Shown here: piece by piece, positions 1-13,600 of the stretch
How positions within the stretch are numbered: the first letter of the stretch is position 1
Layout of the letters: every line of letters starts with the position of its first letter
Origin: Bryopsis sp. KO-2023
Lineage: Eukaryota; Chlorophyta; Ulvophyceae; Bryopsidales; Bryopsidaceae
Reading direction: 5' to 3'
Assembly: GCA_030272585.1 (NCBI GenBank)
Contig: BSYQ01000005.1
Coordinates: 248,001-312,000, forward strand
DNA length: 64,000 nt
The notes under the pieces: generated by a model
Told to the model about the DNA's origin: nothing
What the model saw: only the letters and a program-made list of their open reading frames with translations
The model's database searches: none
Translations under genes and position numbers: made by a program

Positions 1-2510
1 CAAAAATGCAGTGGATATCAAACCAGGCAAGTTTCCCAATCATATTCATCCCTTCTCTACCCACAAGACGAGCCGAGGCTGTGTGCTACGCAAGTGCAAT
101 TTTCGATGGCGACGTGAGTTCTTATGATATTAAGACAACCGCCCATTTACATTCTTGTCTTGTTCCAGGTATGCTGCTGGCGTTTTCTGAGGGTGGAAAG
201 ACGGTCCAGATGATTTCCAAGTACAGACCTTCTTGTCCCGTGCTTGTGGTCACCGCAAATCCACATCTGGCGAGACAATGCTCTGTCTACTTCTCTGCGC
301 ACGTGATGTTATTAGACGAGCCCGTGAGGGGAGACCTTCTCCCATACGTGAAGAGTGCGCTGAGTTATGGAGTTCAAAATGGGCTGTGTGTGGCTGGGAA
401 AGAGGTGCTGGTGCTCACAAGCACCACAGTGGCGAAGGACGGAGAAGGTATGTGTGTGTATGCACTCTGAATAGTCCACTGGGGCTGCCAATTTTATGTG
501 TTTTGTGTTTCGGATCTTATGTTGGGAAAGCTAATTTGGACACAACGTTCAACGTTCAGGTAACAAGGATCAGTTGCCACAGCGGGAAACATATTGCACG
601 ATCGCACCTGGGAATTTGGATTACGGAAAGCTGGGAACATTGGCCCCGTTCGTGAAAGGATCTGAAATGAACCAGACCTCCAAAATCATTTCGCTGCGTT
701 CTACCGTCATCGACCTCAAAATGCTCACTGAAGAATCCACCACGGTTCGAAAAACGAAAATCATGGCAACTCTGGGACCCGCTTGTGATTCTGATGAAGT
801 CTTGGGGAAGATGCTGGATCGAGGTTTGAATGGGGCTACAATTCAGATTGCCTGTAATAGAATAGGCGACATCAAGCCATTGCTCGCTCGATTCCGAAAG
901 GTGGGAGATACAATCGAAAATTACTGCAAGACATCTTGAGCTTTCGTTTTTCAAGCTTTTGAACTCGTTTTTTTCTTTAAACAGGTCTGCAAAGAAAAAT
1001 CTCAACAAGTAGCCACGGTGGTAGACATCACAGGTCCAGAGTTTGAAGCTAATAGCTTCTTGAGTGCAAAGGGGGAAACACTTCAATCAATTGAACTCGC
1101 AGAGAAACAGCTGGTTTGGATCCAAGTGGCTTCGACTAGCCAAGGCTCTGACGAGCATCCCACCATACAATTGACCCCATCAGATGGCACCTCCACATTG
1201 AAAAGTGAAGAACGGTTGCAGAATCAGGCAAGAAACCGCTTCTTGAACAGCTTTCAACGACCCTATTCCAATCTGGCGGCTGTGCGTTGAATATCGGAAT
1301 CTTGACGATCGAATTTAGGGTTCCAGCATTCATCTCGAAATTATAAAGATGCAAAGCGAAGGTTTGTTCTTGGCGGAGGTGCTCAGCGCCGGCAAGATTG
1401 ATCAACACAGCACGCTACATGCCCTGGCATTCAACCCCCGGGAAAAACACTTGGCTTCCCTGAGAGATGTCCTCATCGAATTTGAGGTGAACTCTCCAGA
1501 CTTGTTGTATCTGCGGTTGTTCATGACGACAGAACCAACGCTGACAGCCATCCTGTTCAGGTTGCGTTTCTTGCAGCGTCCGTGGGATGCAGTGAAGATG
1601 TTGAAGACATTCGCGAGTCGGTGGCGATCGATGATCTAAAGTTTTTGTCCAAAGTTGATGGGACGAAGCCCCTGAAGGAGATGGACAGCGTTATAGAGGC
1701 CAGCGATGGAATCGTAGTCGCCAGAGGCGCTCTTGGAGCGTCAATTAGCCCTGAAAAGGTAAACTGAGAACCTAGGGCAAAGCTCCTTTCTGCCTTGTGC
1801 ACTTGCAGATGATCGACCCGTGCCTTCCTTTGCAGGTTACATTGGCGCAGAATATGCTTATAACGAAGACCAACATTGCTGGGAAAATCGCAATATTATC
1901 GTGCCAAATTCTCGAATCCATGGTATCAAACCCTCGACCCACTCGTGCCGAGATGACAGACGTAGCGAACGCGGTCTTTGACGGAGCCGACTGCTTGCTG
2001 CTAGACAGAGAAACATCTCACGGAGAATTCCCAGTGGAGAGCATCGCAACAGCTCACGCAATAGCTCAAAATGCCGAGCAGGCCACTAACTATTGCTCTG
2101 TGCACTCTTTTGTACGCGATATGTCCCCCAAGCCATTCAATACGTTGGAGGCGGCCGCCTCAGGTGTGGCCAAAGCCTGTGTCGACGGAGATGTTGGACT
2201 CTGTGTGGTGATCTCGGAGAAGGGCCTCGCAGCCGACCTTGTTTCCAAATACCGACCTCCGACGCCTCAGCTCGTGATCACGAATGATAAAGCATTCGCA
2301 GCCCAAGCACAGATTAACTTTGGGCAATATGTGTATCTCGTCGACAGTTATGGTGATAATGTTAGAAGCTTGCTGAGAAAAGCTGTCGATTGGGGGAGAA
2401 AGGAGGGAATTCTCAAAGAAGGCGGCAGCGTTGCGATCATGCACGGATCGGTTGATGCTAACTCTGATGAGGATCCTATGTTGAGAGTTATGCGGTTGAA
2501 TGACTTGTAA
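1..2510 (+). CDS. Tandem-module pyruvate kinase-like protein, 5'-truncated by window edge
   Basis: Pyruvate kinase makes pyruvate and ATP from phosphoenolpyruvate and ADP in glycolysis. Bases up to 447 encode the end of one kinase module (RAEAVCYASAIFDGD, then a C-terminal domain with MISKYRPSCPVLVVTAN). A phase-1 junction leads into a whole second module in exons 560-900, 985-1281, 1319-1486, 1561-1758 and 1836-2510. Its landmarks are RKTKIMATLGPACDSDEVL (N-domain), VDITGPEF, EASDGIVVARGALG, NPRPTRAEMTDVANAVFDGA and VSKYRPPTPQLVIT, with a TAA stop at 2508-2510. The phases of these exons close exactly. Catalytic positions are lost in this module: the family NFSHG segment reads IQIACN, ARGDLG reads ARGALG, and ATQMLES reads LSCQILES. 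It is therefore probably not an active kinase and may be regulatory or structural. The small intron near 114-168 of the upstream module does not splice in frame, so that part is uncertain. Confidence 0.85.
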
Positions 2511-5113
2511 ATTTTGTGCAGCACCCCTGCAAAAAAAAAGTGTTGCAGAAGGACAAGCAACATCGCCTCCATCGGCTCAGTCTCAGGATCCAAAAAAGCC
2601 CTGAGTGATCATGCCACTTTTAGTGGGTTTGCTTGCTGGAAGGAAAAAATGAATGTCCTTTTCGAAGAGCGAACAAATTGTCCACAAATGCATTGAAAAT
2701 ACATGAATCTTACATCACGGGTTCCCTATGCTATGCAGTTGGGCCCATGAATTCCAGCCGATTAAACTGGGTGGTGTCGTTATGAGGGTCATATCTCAGT
2801 GTTGAAACTCCAAGCTTGGAGTTTCAACACTCAAGTGTGCTTTTTTTGGTATTTTTCTGGGTGTTTTTTTCTCGTCTTTATGTTATGACATTTCGATCCT
2901 TTTTGTTGTAGTTGTAAAATGTGGTGTTGAGCGGTCCGTATTTGTTTTACCCCAAGGGGAATAATTTTTTTTTGGTGGTGCAGGTTGTGAATTTTATGGG
3001 CTTGGGTGCACCCTCTCCATATCAAATGTTTTTTTTGCCTGTTTACGCCATCAGTCAATCATTCGAACAACAACAGGACAGGTCCAGATATTGTTTCATT
3101 GAACAGCCGTCTTTCCACCAGTCGCACCTCCTTTTCTGTTCTGCGCTTATATTTGGGACAGTAGATTATCAGAAACAACATTTGTGAGATGGGTGCATGT
3201 GTTTTTATTTTTTCATGTCCATGAAACATGATCATCGACCACCATCACATGCACCATGTGCATGATCCATGTGATTTTCTCCGGAGAAATCTGCAGCAAA
3301 ATTTTTTTCCTCACAATACCCTTCCTGCAGTTCAAAGAGACGATTGCAAGAAAAGCCAAGGGAAAAGATTCCCCCCCCTGAGTCTTCTGGAGCTTTTCCG
3401 AAAGAATCCCAAAAGAGGGAAATTCTCATGGTGGCCATAAATCGCCATCATTAGATGAGTTGTGAGCTGAATTTGGTTTTTCATATTGTAGGGCTTGGAT
3501 CGTGCATTTCCCTTCTAAGATTTTATTTTCCTTGCCTTGATGTATCATGGGGCATGGAACCTTGTCATAACGCTTTTTTCTACCTGCTTACTACAAGAAG
3601 GATGTTTTCCCTTGCATTAAAGAGTGTGCAAAAAAGTCTTTTATCTAAATCAGAAGATGAGAAGAACCGATGTGTGTGCGTTCGCATGTAGGTCATGGCC
3701 TGGATTGATTGAATGACCTGTCCTTTTCCCCACTGACAAATCACCATGACTGACTAAAACGCACAGAGATCCAACTGCCCTAGTCCTAGAAAATATCTGG
3801 AGAGAGCCTGAACCTGAATTATTCTTCTGAAAAATAATATAGGCAAGCCACAGCCATGCCCTGGACAATGCTTCACATAGTTTTCGTTTGAAGATTTGGT
3901 GTTTTGCCACATCATTTCAGTTTAGAAGTTTTTTTATGAGATGTTCGATCATCCTTTGCAAAGGGTACATCAAACCAAACAATGTACATGCAATTCTTCG
4001 GGAAATGATCCTTAACCATGCATGACAATTTAACAGTTCACACCTTGAAAAATATCATCCACCTCTCCAATTTTGGACCAATTTTTGGTTGGATATTGGA
4101 AAAAGAACAAAGCAAAGATCCTTCACGGTTTAAACTTGAAAGGTTCTTGCTGCTCGACACTAGCTTACAAACCACCCCTGTCATTGATTAGCAAATTATC
4201 ACCTCCCTCTCCCTGATGGAAAAGTATCTGAGAAAAGCATTCCTTTGAACCTCCAAGTGGGGCACAACAAAGAAAAAATTCTGCCTGAAGCAGAGATGCT
4301 TAAGAAAAACACATCACATATGCCCAGGAAATCAAATGAGATCAGAAATATCATTGGACGGCAAAAACACCCTTCCTACTGCCCTGTTCCTTTCAAAACT
4401 ACCATTTGGGGGAAAATTCCATTCCTCCCCCCTCTCTTATCTTGCAAGCCACAGGAAAAGAAAACTATCAAGTCAAACAAAGTTTGGGGATGACATATAA
4501 AGCTTCAGCAGGTGATTGAGCTTTGCTATCTCAGCTGGAAAAAAATCACCCCCCCCCCCCACACACTTTTCATGTGAACAACTCGTTTTGACCTTTTTTA
4601 TCAGCCCAAATGATATTTTATCAATACAAGATCATGTCAGCCAGTTCACCCTACCACAGAATTTTTTTTTTAATTATTATTTTCCCTTTTTCAAGAGATG
4701 CAGTAAACATTTCTTTACAACAAGAGTTTACAATGATCGAGTGATTCTAACATAAGACCACCTCCTTTTCTGACATCTAGTTTCTGCTAAATTGTTCTTG
4801 AGTTTGAGACGAGCAACAAAAAAACCCAACAAGTTCTGCATGGATTCAACCAGCCAATACTTTCACAATTTGTAAAGAAAAAAAGGGACAAAAAGAAAAA
4901 CAAGTAAAAAAAGACCCCCCCCCCCCAAAAAAAAAAAAAAAAAGAGAAAAAACAAGACAGTACGAAACAGATCCTTCATTGCATTTCTGTAACAGAAATG
5001 GAAAGAAAAAAAAACATCTTTTCCAGATTCTAAAGAACAAAATTGAAACAAAAAGATAATAATGTTGGGAAAAACGCAGCCTTTTGAGAAAAAGAACCAA
5101 AACGCTGTTTCAT
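2511..5113. other. Intergenic stretch, AT-rich, no gene seen
   Basis: No supported reading frame lies between the pyruvate kinase stop and the lectin stop. The stretch holds homopolymer runs, among them a C-run followed by an A-run near 4914-4943, and one long perfect palindrome at 2798-2831. The two genes converge here, so their 3' untranslated regions and poly(A) signals should lie in this stretch. Confidence 0.6.
2798..2831. repeat. Perfect 34-bp palindrome downstream of the pyruvate kinase gene
   Basis: Two 17-base arms meet with no spacer around a central AAGCTT. The left arm begins agtgttgaaactccaa and the right arm is its exact reverse complement. It lies about 290 bp after the stop codon. 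It could form a hairpin in a 3' transcript or a cruciform in DNA; its role is unknown. Confidence 0.9.
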
Positions 5114-6118
5114 TCAAACAATGTTTTTCCTGTGTTCCTTCACCGCCTTGACCATTGCGTAGACCTCCACTTCGCACAGTGTCAAATGCTCCTTGGGCTG
5201 TATGTTGGTAATGGTCACGAATCTACCCCGCAACGCACAGGGGAAGGATTTGCTTTTGCCCAAACCAACCGATCCACCGATCAAGCAAGCGGGGTTCGAC
5301 GCGGAAGACGCGTTGTCGCCAACGTTTATCATAAGATTAGAAAACTGCTTTGGACAGCAGTCGCTTCGACCGTATATCTCAACCCTGGAAACGTCGTAAG
5401 TGTCCAGCAAATCGACCGACCACCATGGGTCGAGAGTGAACATTGTAGCTGAACAGCTTTTTCCTTTATTAAAATCCAAGTTTTTGTTTCCATCGACAGC
5501 CCAGCTCGAGACGGACCCTTGTGGACCAAGGGTAGCATGTTGGTAAGTAGAAGACTGTGTGGTAGGTTTTCCCCGAGATACGAGCTTCTCGACGCCTTGG
5601 CCCGCCTTCTTCAAGTGTCTGGTTTCTTGTACATGGCACTGCGCCTTTTCCAGTCTGTCATCCCCGCAACACCCCATGAGGGTCTTGTGGTAACCCACGT
5701 AGTCTGGGTTGGCTGTGAACCCACCTTGTCTGTTCATTTTGAGGCAGCCCCCCACGCCTTTCCCCCAGGGGCCGAAAGAGAAGCCGTCGCAACCGACCAT
5801 CGAGCGGCATTCCTCTTTCGCAGCTTCCACAGAGGGGTAGGGCGAGCACTTGAAATCTCCACCGAAGTCGCCGACGGACTCCAAGTAGCCACCCTCCACC
5901 TTGAAAAAGTTGCACTCAGGGGTGGAAAAAGCTGCAAAACAGCTGTATTATTGTCAAACAACTAGTTGAAACGCAGTACTGCGTTTCGCCGCCAATCGCA
6001 ACTATCTGACGACGAATCCTTTACCTGGGACGAGGGCGCTGAGCAAAATGGCTGCAATGACACCACTCACGTTCAGGAGATTCGCCATGGTGCGGAACAG
6101 AAGCATGTTGCGGCCCAT
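5114..6118 (-). CDS. Secreted PAN-like + fucolectin-type (F5/8C-like) lectin
   Basis: Two exons on the minus strand, 6025-6118 and 5114-5931, join in phase to give 303 residues. Exon 1 encodes a short basic start and a hydrophobic stretch (SGVIAAILLSALVP), read as a signal peptide. Residues about 35-115 are a Cys-rich PAN/Apple-like domain (C-N-F, EECRSMVGCDGFSFGPWG, GGCLKMN). Residues about 130-295 match the fucolectin/tachylectin-4/pentraxin-1 type: SSWAVDGN, then VEIYGRSDCCPKQFSNL with the vicinal Cys pair, RGRFVTITN and CEVEVYAM. Proteins of this family bind fucose or other sugars outside the cell. The start is the first ATG of the exon; two in-frame ATGs follow within the exon. The single intron contains a 20-bp perfect palindrome. 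Sugar specificity cannot be read from this sequence. Confidence 0.88.
5968..5987. repeat. Perfect 20-bp palindrome in the lectin intron
   Basis: Arms gaaacgcagt and actgcgtttc abut with no spacer inside the only intron of the lectin gene, about 37 bp from the 3' splice site in transcript direction. It may fold in the pre-mRNA; no function is known. Confidence 0.85.
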
Positions 6119-7641
6119 GGCACAACGCTCGCGTTAAATGGAGGTTCTTTGCAGCGCTACAGTCGCACACAACCTCAAATTTGAACGAACGAAAAGACTG
6201 GGAGGCGACTTTGACAAAGAGAAATCAAGGGCAGATCGATAGAATCCTTCAGCTGAACCCACCTACTCTGGCAAAAAATCGTTTACTCTCCTCTCTTTTG
6301 CTTTGCCTTGCCGGAGGTGTAGATAACAACTGTTCATCAATAACAACTGGTAGACTTTGTTCAACTTGTTCACGGGCCCGACGGGTTTGTATCTGCATGG
6401 TGGAGTAGATCGTAGTCACGGTTTATCGTTCTCGCCTTGTTTCATTTGGGTATTCTTGCGGATGAAGCCCATCATCTTATTTTTATTTTTTTTTCTGGAG
6501 TTTTCATCAATTATAATTGATGAAAACGCTGTATTGTAGTTTGTTTTCGCATAGAAATCAATAAAAAGGGACTTGGATAGACTACAACTACAAATTACTT
6601 TTCTTCGGTGGGTTTTGGGTCTTCCTTGCTCCACTCCAGTGTTTAAATTGCTAGCGGATTTGAAAGTTAAGCCTTTGATGCGTCTAGTATTTCGATACTG
6701 GAACCATTCGGTATCTCCCCAGGTTGATAATCTTGCTGCCCTTTTTTTTTTGAATTTCTCGAGGCAAGGTTCTTCTATCCCCGCGATTTTCGCTTGCCAC
6801 ATATCCGTTTGGTAAAGTTAGTAGTTTGGTTAATACCATTGATCCTCTGGCTTTTTATTTAGACCCGATGGGTCAATCGATATTACTGCGACTAGGGCTT
6901 ATCAGATTCAATGGGGTCGGGAGTTTTCCCATTCATACCCAAAGGCATTTTACTTCACTGGTTAAAAGTGGCCAAAAAAAATTAATTTGAACGACCCCAG
7001 ATGAAACCGCCAACCCCCCCTTGCAATTATATGGAATATTCCAGATATTTTAGCATTAACTATCTACTTGAATTAAATGCTGACAAGCTATCCTTGTAAT
7101 ACCAGTTCACCCTGTTGCATGACAAACGGCGATTCCATTTGACATCCCAAGGATGTAGCATTTCAGCGAATGAAAATTGGATTCCTATTGAATGTTGATG
7201 GTAATTTCCAAACCAGCACAAGTGCATCAAGCTGGGGAAAAATACTATAAAATTTGAAACAACTTTTAAAATGAAAGGCACTGTTTTAAGTGCAATCGAT
7301 GGCTTTTCATATATATTTTGTACTGTACAAAATCCTCCTTTCTGGTTGCTTGTGCTATGTAAGACTCATTTCATTCCCACTGGTGAAACATTAGCAGATC
7401 TCTCTATTTCCCCCAACCCCTCCCCGGCTTTCTAAACAAAAACTTTAAAAACACTAAATTTATCGAAGCACTCAGTTCCGGGACCTCCGTCTGTCAGCGC
7501 TTTGCACCAATCCTCGGGCCTGCACACAACCAAGCAAACATATTCGTCCAAACATATGCTTTTCATGCAACAATTGCCAAAATATCATCCCAAAATATCG
7601 CCAGCTCTGCAACTTCTACCGATCACAATCCCACAGGGGAA
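6119..7641. other. Intergenic: lectin upstream region and kinesin 3' flank
   Basis: No supported gene. The lectin promoter should lie just above 6118 and the kinesin 3' untranslated region just below 7642. The only clear structure is the 28-bp palindrome at 6500-6527. A further kinesin exon in 7460-7620 cannot be excluded. Confidence 0.5.
6500..6527. repeat. Perfect 28-bp palindrome
   Basis: Arms gttttcatcaatta and taattgatgaaaac abut exactly, about 380 bp upstream of the lectin start codon. With those at 2798 and 5968 it forms a small series of spacer-free palindromes in the left part of the window. Confidence 0.9.
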
Positions 7642-10600
7642 TCAAATCCATCCTGGAACAAGGATGCTTTCCAAAAGGGATGTTTTTTTCTTGTTTGTCA
7701 CTTTTTTCACCCGGAAAGGGTTACAATATACCTGGGGAAAGAGTTCTGCCTTTTGCTTTCCAGGGGATTTTGGTTTGGGTGCATCGGTCAATGATCCAAT
7801 GTCGGTTGCATTCCTTGAGGAGCTCCTCCGAGCTGAACTCTTTCGGCTGCCTGGCCTTCCTGTAAACAAGCAAAAAAAAAAGAAAGAGATTGGAGTGCTG
7901 TCAGCTTTGTAGATTTGGAATCTGTGTCGAAAATGCACATTTATTTGTTTCTTTCCGTACAAAAGTTTTCATCCCTTTGCATGCAAACCTGAATTCACGA
8001 TGAAAAAAGAAACCGATAGAAAAAGAATAAGAAAAAAAAATCGAAATCTTCCCAAACGAACACAATCGAAGAGGTCTCAGTAGGAGAGAAATTATTTCCC
8101 TTTCTTTCTTTCTTTCCTTCATTTATTTATTTTGGACCTTTGTTTTTTTCCATACGCATTTCAAGGTTGTTTATTTTTTCAACCTGATTTTGGACGGTTT
8201 CTTGATTCTGGCCTGTCCCCCCTTTCACCCATCATTCCCAATTCCTCCACCAAAGTTTCATAGGAAAAGTAGACATTGGCCAAAGCGCCCGAATCGCCAT
8301 GCAATAAGCCGCTGTCCAAATCGCCATCCACCGTCTCTTGCGCATGGGAGGCCTCGTTTTGAGCTCGAATAGAATTTCCTGAAATTAAAAAATCAATGAT
8401 AATTCAATTAAAAAACAAAATACAATCGGAGTGCTTTTTCAAAATAATTACGACGAAATCTGACAAAAAACCCTATAAAGTTGAAAGACAAAGAGAGCAA
8501 ATTTCGTCCAAAACTAGAGAAAATAAACATCAGCAAACGTCGGCAATATTACTAGAATTTCCCTCCCACCTCCCGAAAAAAATAAAAAATAGAAAAATGG
8601 AATAACAAATAAAATAAAACTATATAATGAATAAATATAAATCAATAAGTACATATATATATGCAGTGGACTCATTGAATCGCAGTGAAAAAGCACCAAC
8701 AAGCAAGTTTCAAAAAAACAGACCAGCTTCAAAAAAAAAAAAAAGAAAAGAAAATCCACCACCACCACCACCACAATCAGGATGATCAAGTATTTTCGAC
8801 CTTTTTCTTTTTCGTTTTGGATGCACCCACCAGCAAACTGTACGTGTTCGATTTGCCAGGAGCCATCATATTCGCTGTACTTGCAATGAGCCATTATTTT
8901 CTCTTGATATTTTGGAGGAATTGAGCAAGCAATCGAGAGGTCTTTTAGCTTCAATTGCTGAGTCAGCTCTCGAACATCGTTCAGCAGATCTGCATTTCAT
9001 CAGGACAAAAAAAAATATATACAGTAGACGCCGCTTTAATAACCATCGGATAATTAACCCCGCCGCTTTCTTAGCCCAAATCGCCAGGAACGGAATTTTC
9101 AGGGGGTGGGAACCATCGTTTAATTAGCCCGGCCGTCGGCTAATTAACCACGCCACTCGCGAATTTCATATGCGAATGGTCGAACGAAGAACGCGCAGTG
9201 CAAAGGGAATTCGAAAACAGTCGAACAAAATGAACTGAATGCATAGAGAATATGAAACGGCTGAAAAAATGAACGCACTGCAATATGAATATGTAACTGT
9301 CGAACTTCTGTATCTGTTTCTGGACGTCATAACCTGCGACTCGTGCTCGACAAGACCTTTCCGTCACCGAGAACGACCCAAGACGGGATCATGGAGTTCC
9401 TTCGACGGCGTTTCAACCGCCAGACCACTATTAACGAGTTCTTTAGAGTTTGATTCGAATGCGTGCGCGTCTGGGAGAGGGGAAATGTCGGACATCGGAT
9501 TGTTAACCAATCGCTTTATTAGCCCGAAAAGGCGTGGCCCGAATGGGGTTAATAAAGCGGCGTCTACTGTATATCTATTTATTTATTTACATTTTTTTGA
9601 ATTTGAAAAACCTAACAAACAAAGTTGGGTGGAAATTTGATGAGGACAACAAAAAAAGACTAACGATTGAAAAAAACTAACAAACAAGGTCGAAAAAAAA
9701 AAGAAAAGAAAATTGATGGGGTCCTTGAGAAAGCAACACTTCACTGCCGGCAAATCCTACAGAGTTTTTTTTTTTTGAAAAATGGGGGTTATGAATCGTA
9801 CTCACAGCATAGCATCCATATATTCTCGACTAACTTTCTCCATGGATCGACATGATTTTTTTTTTCTTTCGAAATTTTAGGGGGGCTAACATTTGAACGG
9901 AACAAATTCACAATGCATCCTACTCAGAGAATTCAAAAAGGATTTCGCCACTGTTGATTTTCTCAATATGTTTATTTACATTCTATTGCTGTGTCTTCAT
10001 TATCTTTTTTAATTTCAATGCGTTTTTTTCAAACCTTCACGCTCTGCTTGAAAGTGTAAATCCAAATCTTTCAATTCAGCCTTTTTGTTCTGATAGGTGC
10101 CGTACAGCGATTTACATTTTGAAGTTTTTGCAGCAACTTCTTCCTTTGTGCACAAAAATATAATACATTAAAAAGAAGAAAAAAATGGATGAGAAAAAAT
10201 AACTACAGATCACGTTCTTCCAACCGTGAAAAAAGAAAAATATCCAAAAACACGTGCTAAAGAGTGGAAATGAGTTAAGTTAATCCAATATCTTTGTTTT
10301 CGAAAAAATTAACCCAGTGGGAAGAAAATAAATTTTGGAATATATGTGATTTATCTGAAATGATTGATACAAGTGCGTTTTGTAAAACAAAGCTTTTGAA
10401 CTACAGTAACTTTTTACTTTATGTAACATACATATAATATATTTTTTTATTTTTTTCTATAACAAGGGTTATATACTCACTACCAGCATGCATACTGGAG
10501 TTTCAAAAAAAAGCACCCTACCTCTAGAGAGTTATATTTTTGTTCGAAATCATCGTGCATATCTTTCAATTCGGCCAATCGTCGTTTTTGCTCCTCCTCT

Positions 10601-13600
10601 TGCCTTTTCCTGATTTGCAGCTCTTCCTGTAATTTAGAAAAAAAAGGCATGTTTATTTTCAAATATGTTTTCGATCTTTTCGAGGTGCTTTCTTTTTTTT
10701 CTTCTGTTTGGAGTATGATTAAATCATAAAGAACTCGGCATTTTTCAATTACAGTTTTTTTTCAAGCGAAACCCCCCCCTGCAGAGTAAGGTGAAAAGGT
10801 GAAATTCAAATTTACAGTCCAAAAGAGAATTGATAACTACAAGTTCAAACACAAAAATTATTTCCTTTGATTAATCGACTGTAGATTATGCCCACTTTTT
10901 ATTTTCATTTTTCGGTCCGGGCAGGGAGCGAGTGAGTGCTTCAATTAAAAAACATGTATTCTTAACAAAAAAAAAACTGGTGCAAATCACTAGAACTATA
11001 TTGTTCAAGGAAAGAAGGTAAAAACAAGAAAATACCTTTGTTTCTGCCGTCGCTTTCGTGAGTTCATCCACCTTAGTGAAAAGATTTACACCACCATGCA
11101 AAACCTAATTCGAAAAAAAAAATTCAGAGAGCAAAATATGAAACAGAACAGCAAGCACTTAACGTAGAACATGTTCATTAATTTCGAAAATCTTGTCCAA
11201 AAACTTTAAATTCCACCTCAAGAAATCAGGCGACACTTTCTTACCCCAAAAAACTGAAGAAGAAAAAAATCAAGTGGTGGTGGTGGTGGTGAAAAAAAGA
11301 GCCAAGAAAATAGCCCGTCAGTTTTTATTTCTTTCCTCGTTGAAAAGGGTGAAGTAACCGGAGGAAAAGAAAAAAAAACAGAAAAGAAAAGAAAAGAAAA
11401 AAGGCACCTTGCTTTCCATAGCTTTGATTCTCGTTTCCAATTCGCTCTGCTCCTTTTTCTGATTTTCCACTGTTTCGGCGTATTGCTCGATTTCTTCCTG
11501 TTGTTTCAACAGGGCCTCTTGTGCTCGAAGCTTTTCTTGATTCGTTGCATCCTTCTCTTTCATAATCGCCTACCATCCAAAAAAACCAAAAAAAAAGTGG
11601 AGTGCCACGATTTAAAAATACAATATAATACAAGGAGATCTTGCGCACCAACCAAAAAAAAAAACTACATTTATTTGAATTCTTCTTTTTGTAATATATT
11701 TTCCTCGGGAAAAAAAAAGAACGTGTTAAGTTTTATTCTATTCGGAAAGAGAGAAAGAAAGGCAAGAACTGACAGAAGGGAAAATCTGATGTTGATTCGA
11801 AAAAAGAAAAAAAAAGAAAAGAGGGGAGAGGGTTTACTAACCTTGAATGAAGGTTTAAATCTTATTTCAATAACAGGAAATTCAATTTTAATCATTAAGC
11901 AGCACATCTGACAGATTTTTGGTATCCGTTTAGTCATTTCTAAAAACAGCTTCCTATTTTCGATCGATGGAAAGAAAGCCAATGTCTGTTTGTTTTTTCA
12001 AAAAAAGGTCAAAGAAGCATCTGTTCCTCTTCGGTAAGTGAGAAAAATATATATTTTTTTCCCATGTTCAATTTTAACCTCCAGTTGGGCTTTCGCTTTT
12101 TCCTCCGCCTCCTTTTTGGCATTTGCAATGGCTTCATCACTCAATGACTGATTGAGTTTGGCCTCCAACTCCCTACAGCAAGAAGAATAAATAACATTTT
12201 ATGTATTTTTTTTTAATTATTATTTTCTTTTCGCACGAGAAATTGCTCTTGAGACCCCTTGTATAGGAATGAAATTCTACGTAAAATAACAGAAGCCTCC
12301 AATTGAGTATTCGATTTTTTTTGTTTTTACCTTCGCATTTCCTCTCTGATTTTTTCCACTTTTTCTTGACTGACCTCTGTTTCCACAACCTGAAAAAGCC
12401 AGATTCGAATACATCATTTCAGCCTTTTTTTTTTTTCAAATTTTTAACGGCACCATAATCTCCCCATCTGAGAAAAAAACTGAAGGGAGTCCCAATCTGT
12501 GGCTGCTCTTAATGAATTATTACTACAACCGACTTTTTTTTTTACTGTTTTCGCCACACCTCCAGTTCAGTTTGTTTTGAAGGCTTTCTACACACACAAT
12601 CTCCACCAGAGAAGGCAAAAAAATTCGCCTACTTTCCCGGCAGAATGTAATATGTAATTTCTAATGTAATTTGAAAGCGCCCCAGCATGCCTTTCCATAG
12701 TTCAAATCAGCGGAAAAAAATGCTTAAAGAGAAAGAACTAAAATACTCCAGTCGAAACATCAGCAAATGCTCTGTGCTGAAGGCTCCGTAAAATGCTATT
12801 TCGTTTGCCAGTATTGAATTAGGACAAGGTGCTTCCTTTTTTTGTTTTCTTTTTCTCTCTTGCCATGAAAACGGGTATAAAAGGTAAGGAATTAAAAAAA
12901 AAAGAAAAATTAAAGGGATGCATTCGTCAGAACTCACTTTCTCCACAATTTTTTCTTGCACTTTTCCTTTGCCATCCAGTTGGGCCTTCAAGCGAGCAAT
13001 TTCTTCCTGAAAAATGAAAAAAAAAAAAAAAAAACAGGAAAGAAACAAATAAGCAGTCAAAGTTTCCACACAAAATTTACCCTACTTTCTCCAGTCACAG
13101 TCAGAAAAATGAGAGAAAAAAAATAGAAAAAAATCCACGTTTTTTCGCTTCCCTACACATCGAAATCTTACATGCCCCTCCCCAATTGACGGATTTCCCC
13201 TACGCAAATCCTTGTTTTCCTTCAGTTTTCCCCCCACATGGTGTTTTTTTTTCCATCAAACCTGAAATTCTCTCAGCATGGCATCTTTGGGGTCTTCGTT
13301 AATTCGAGGTTTGTTTTGAATATTTTTGGCACGATTTGCATATCGCAATGTACTGAGGGTTTCGTCGAAGTTCCAATCGGCTGGACCCACATTAGCTATC
13401 ATGACAGTCTTGGTGTTTCCCCCCAGCGAATCCTACATGGAAAAAAAAAGAAATTGACTCAAAAAAAAGAAAGAAAGAAAAAAACAAACAAACCTGAGAC
13501 TTCACTCCAGTTAAAATTGGCCTCTTGACACATAAGTGCGAATTTGGCACCCAGTCTGACCTCAAATTGATACTAAGGACATTGAAAAATCTGATATGAA

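Noticed and set aside
4846..5177. Phe-rich minus-strand frames
   Set aside because: They are products of poly-A/T and poly-C runs in the 3' flank of the lectin gene.
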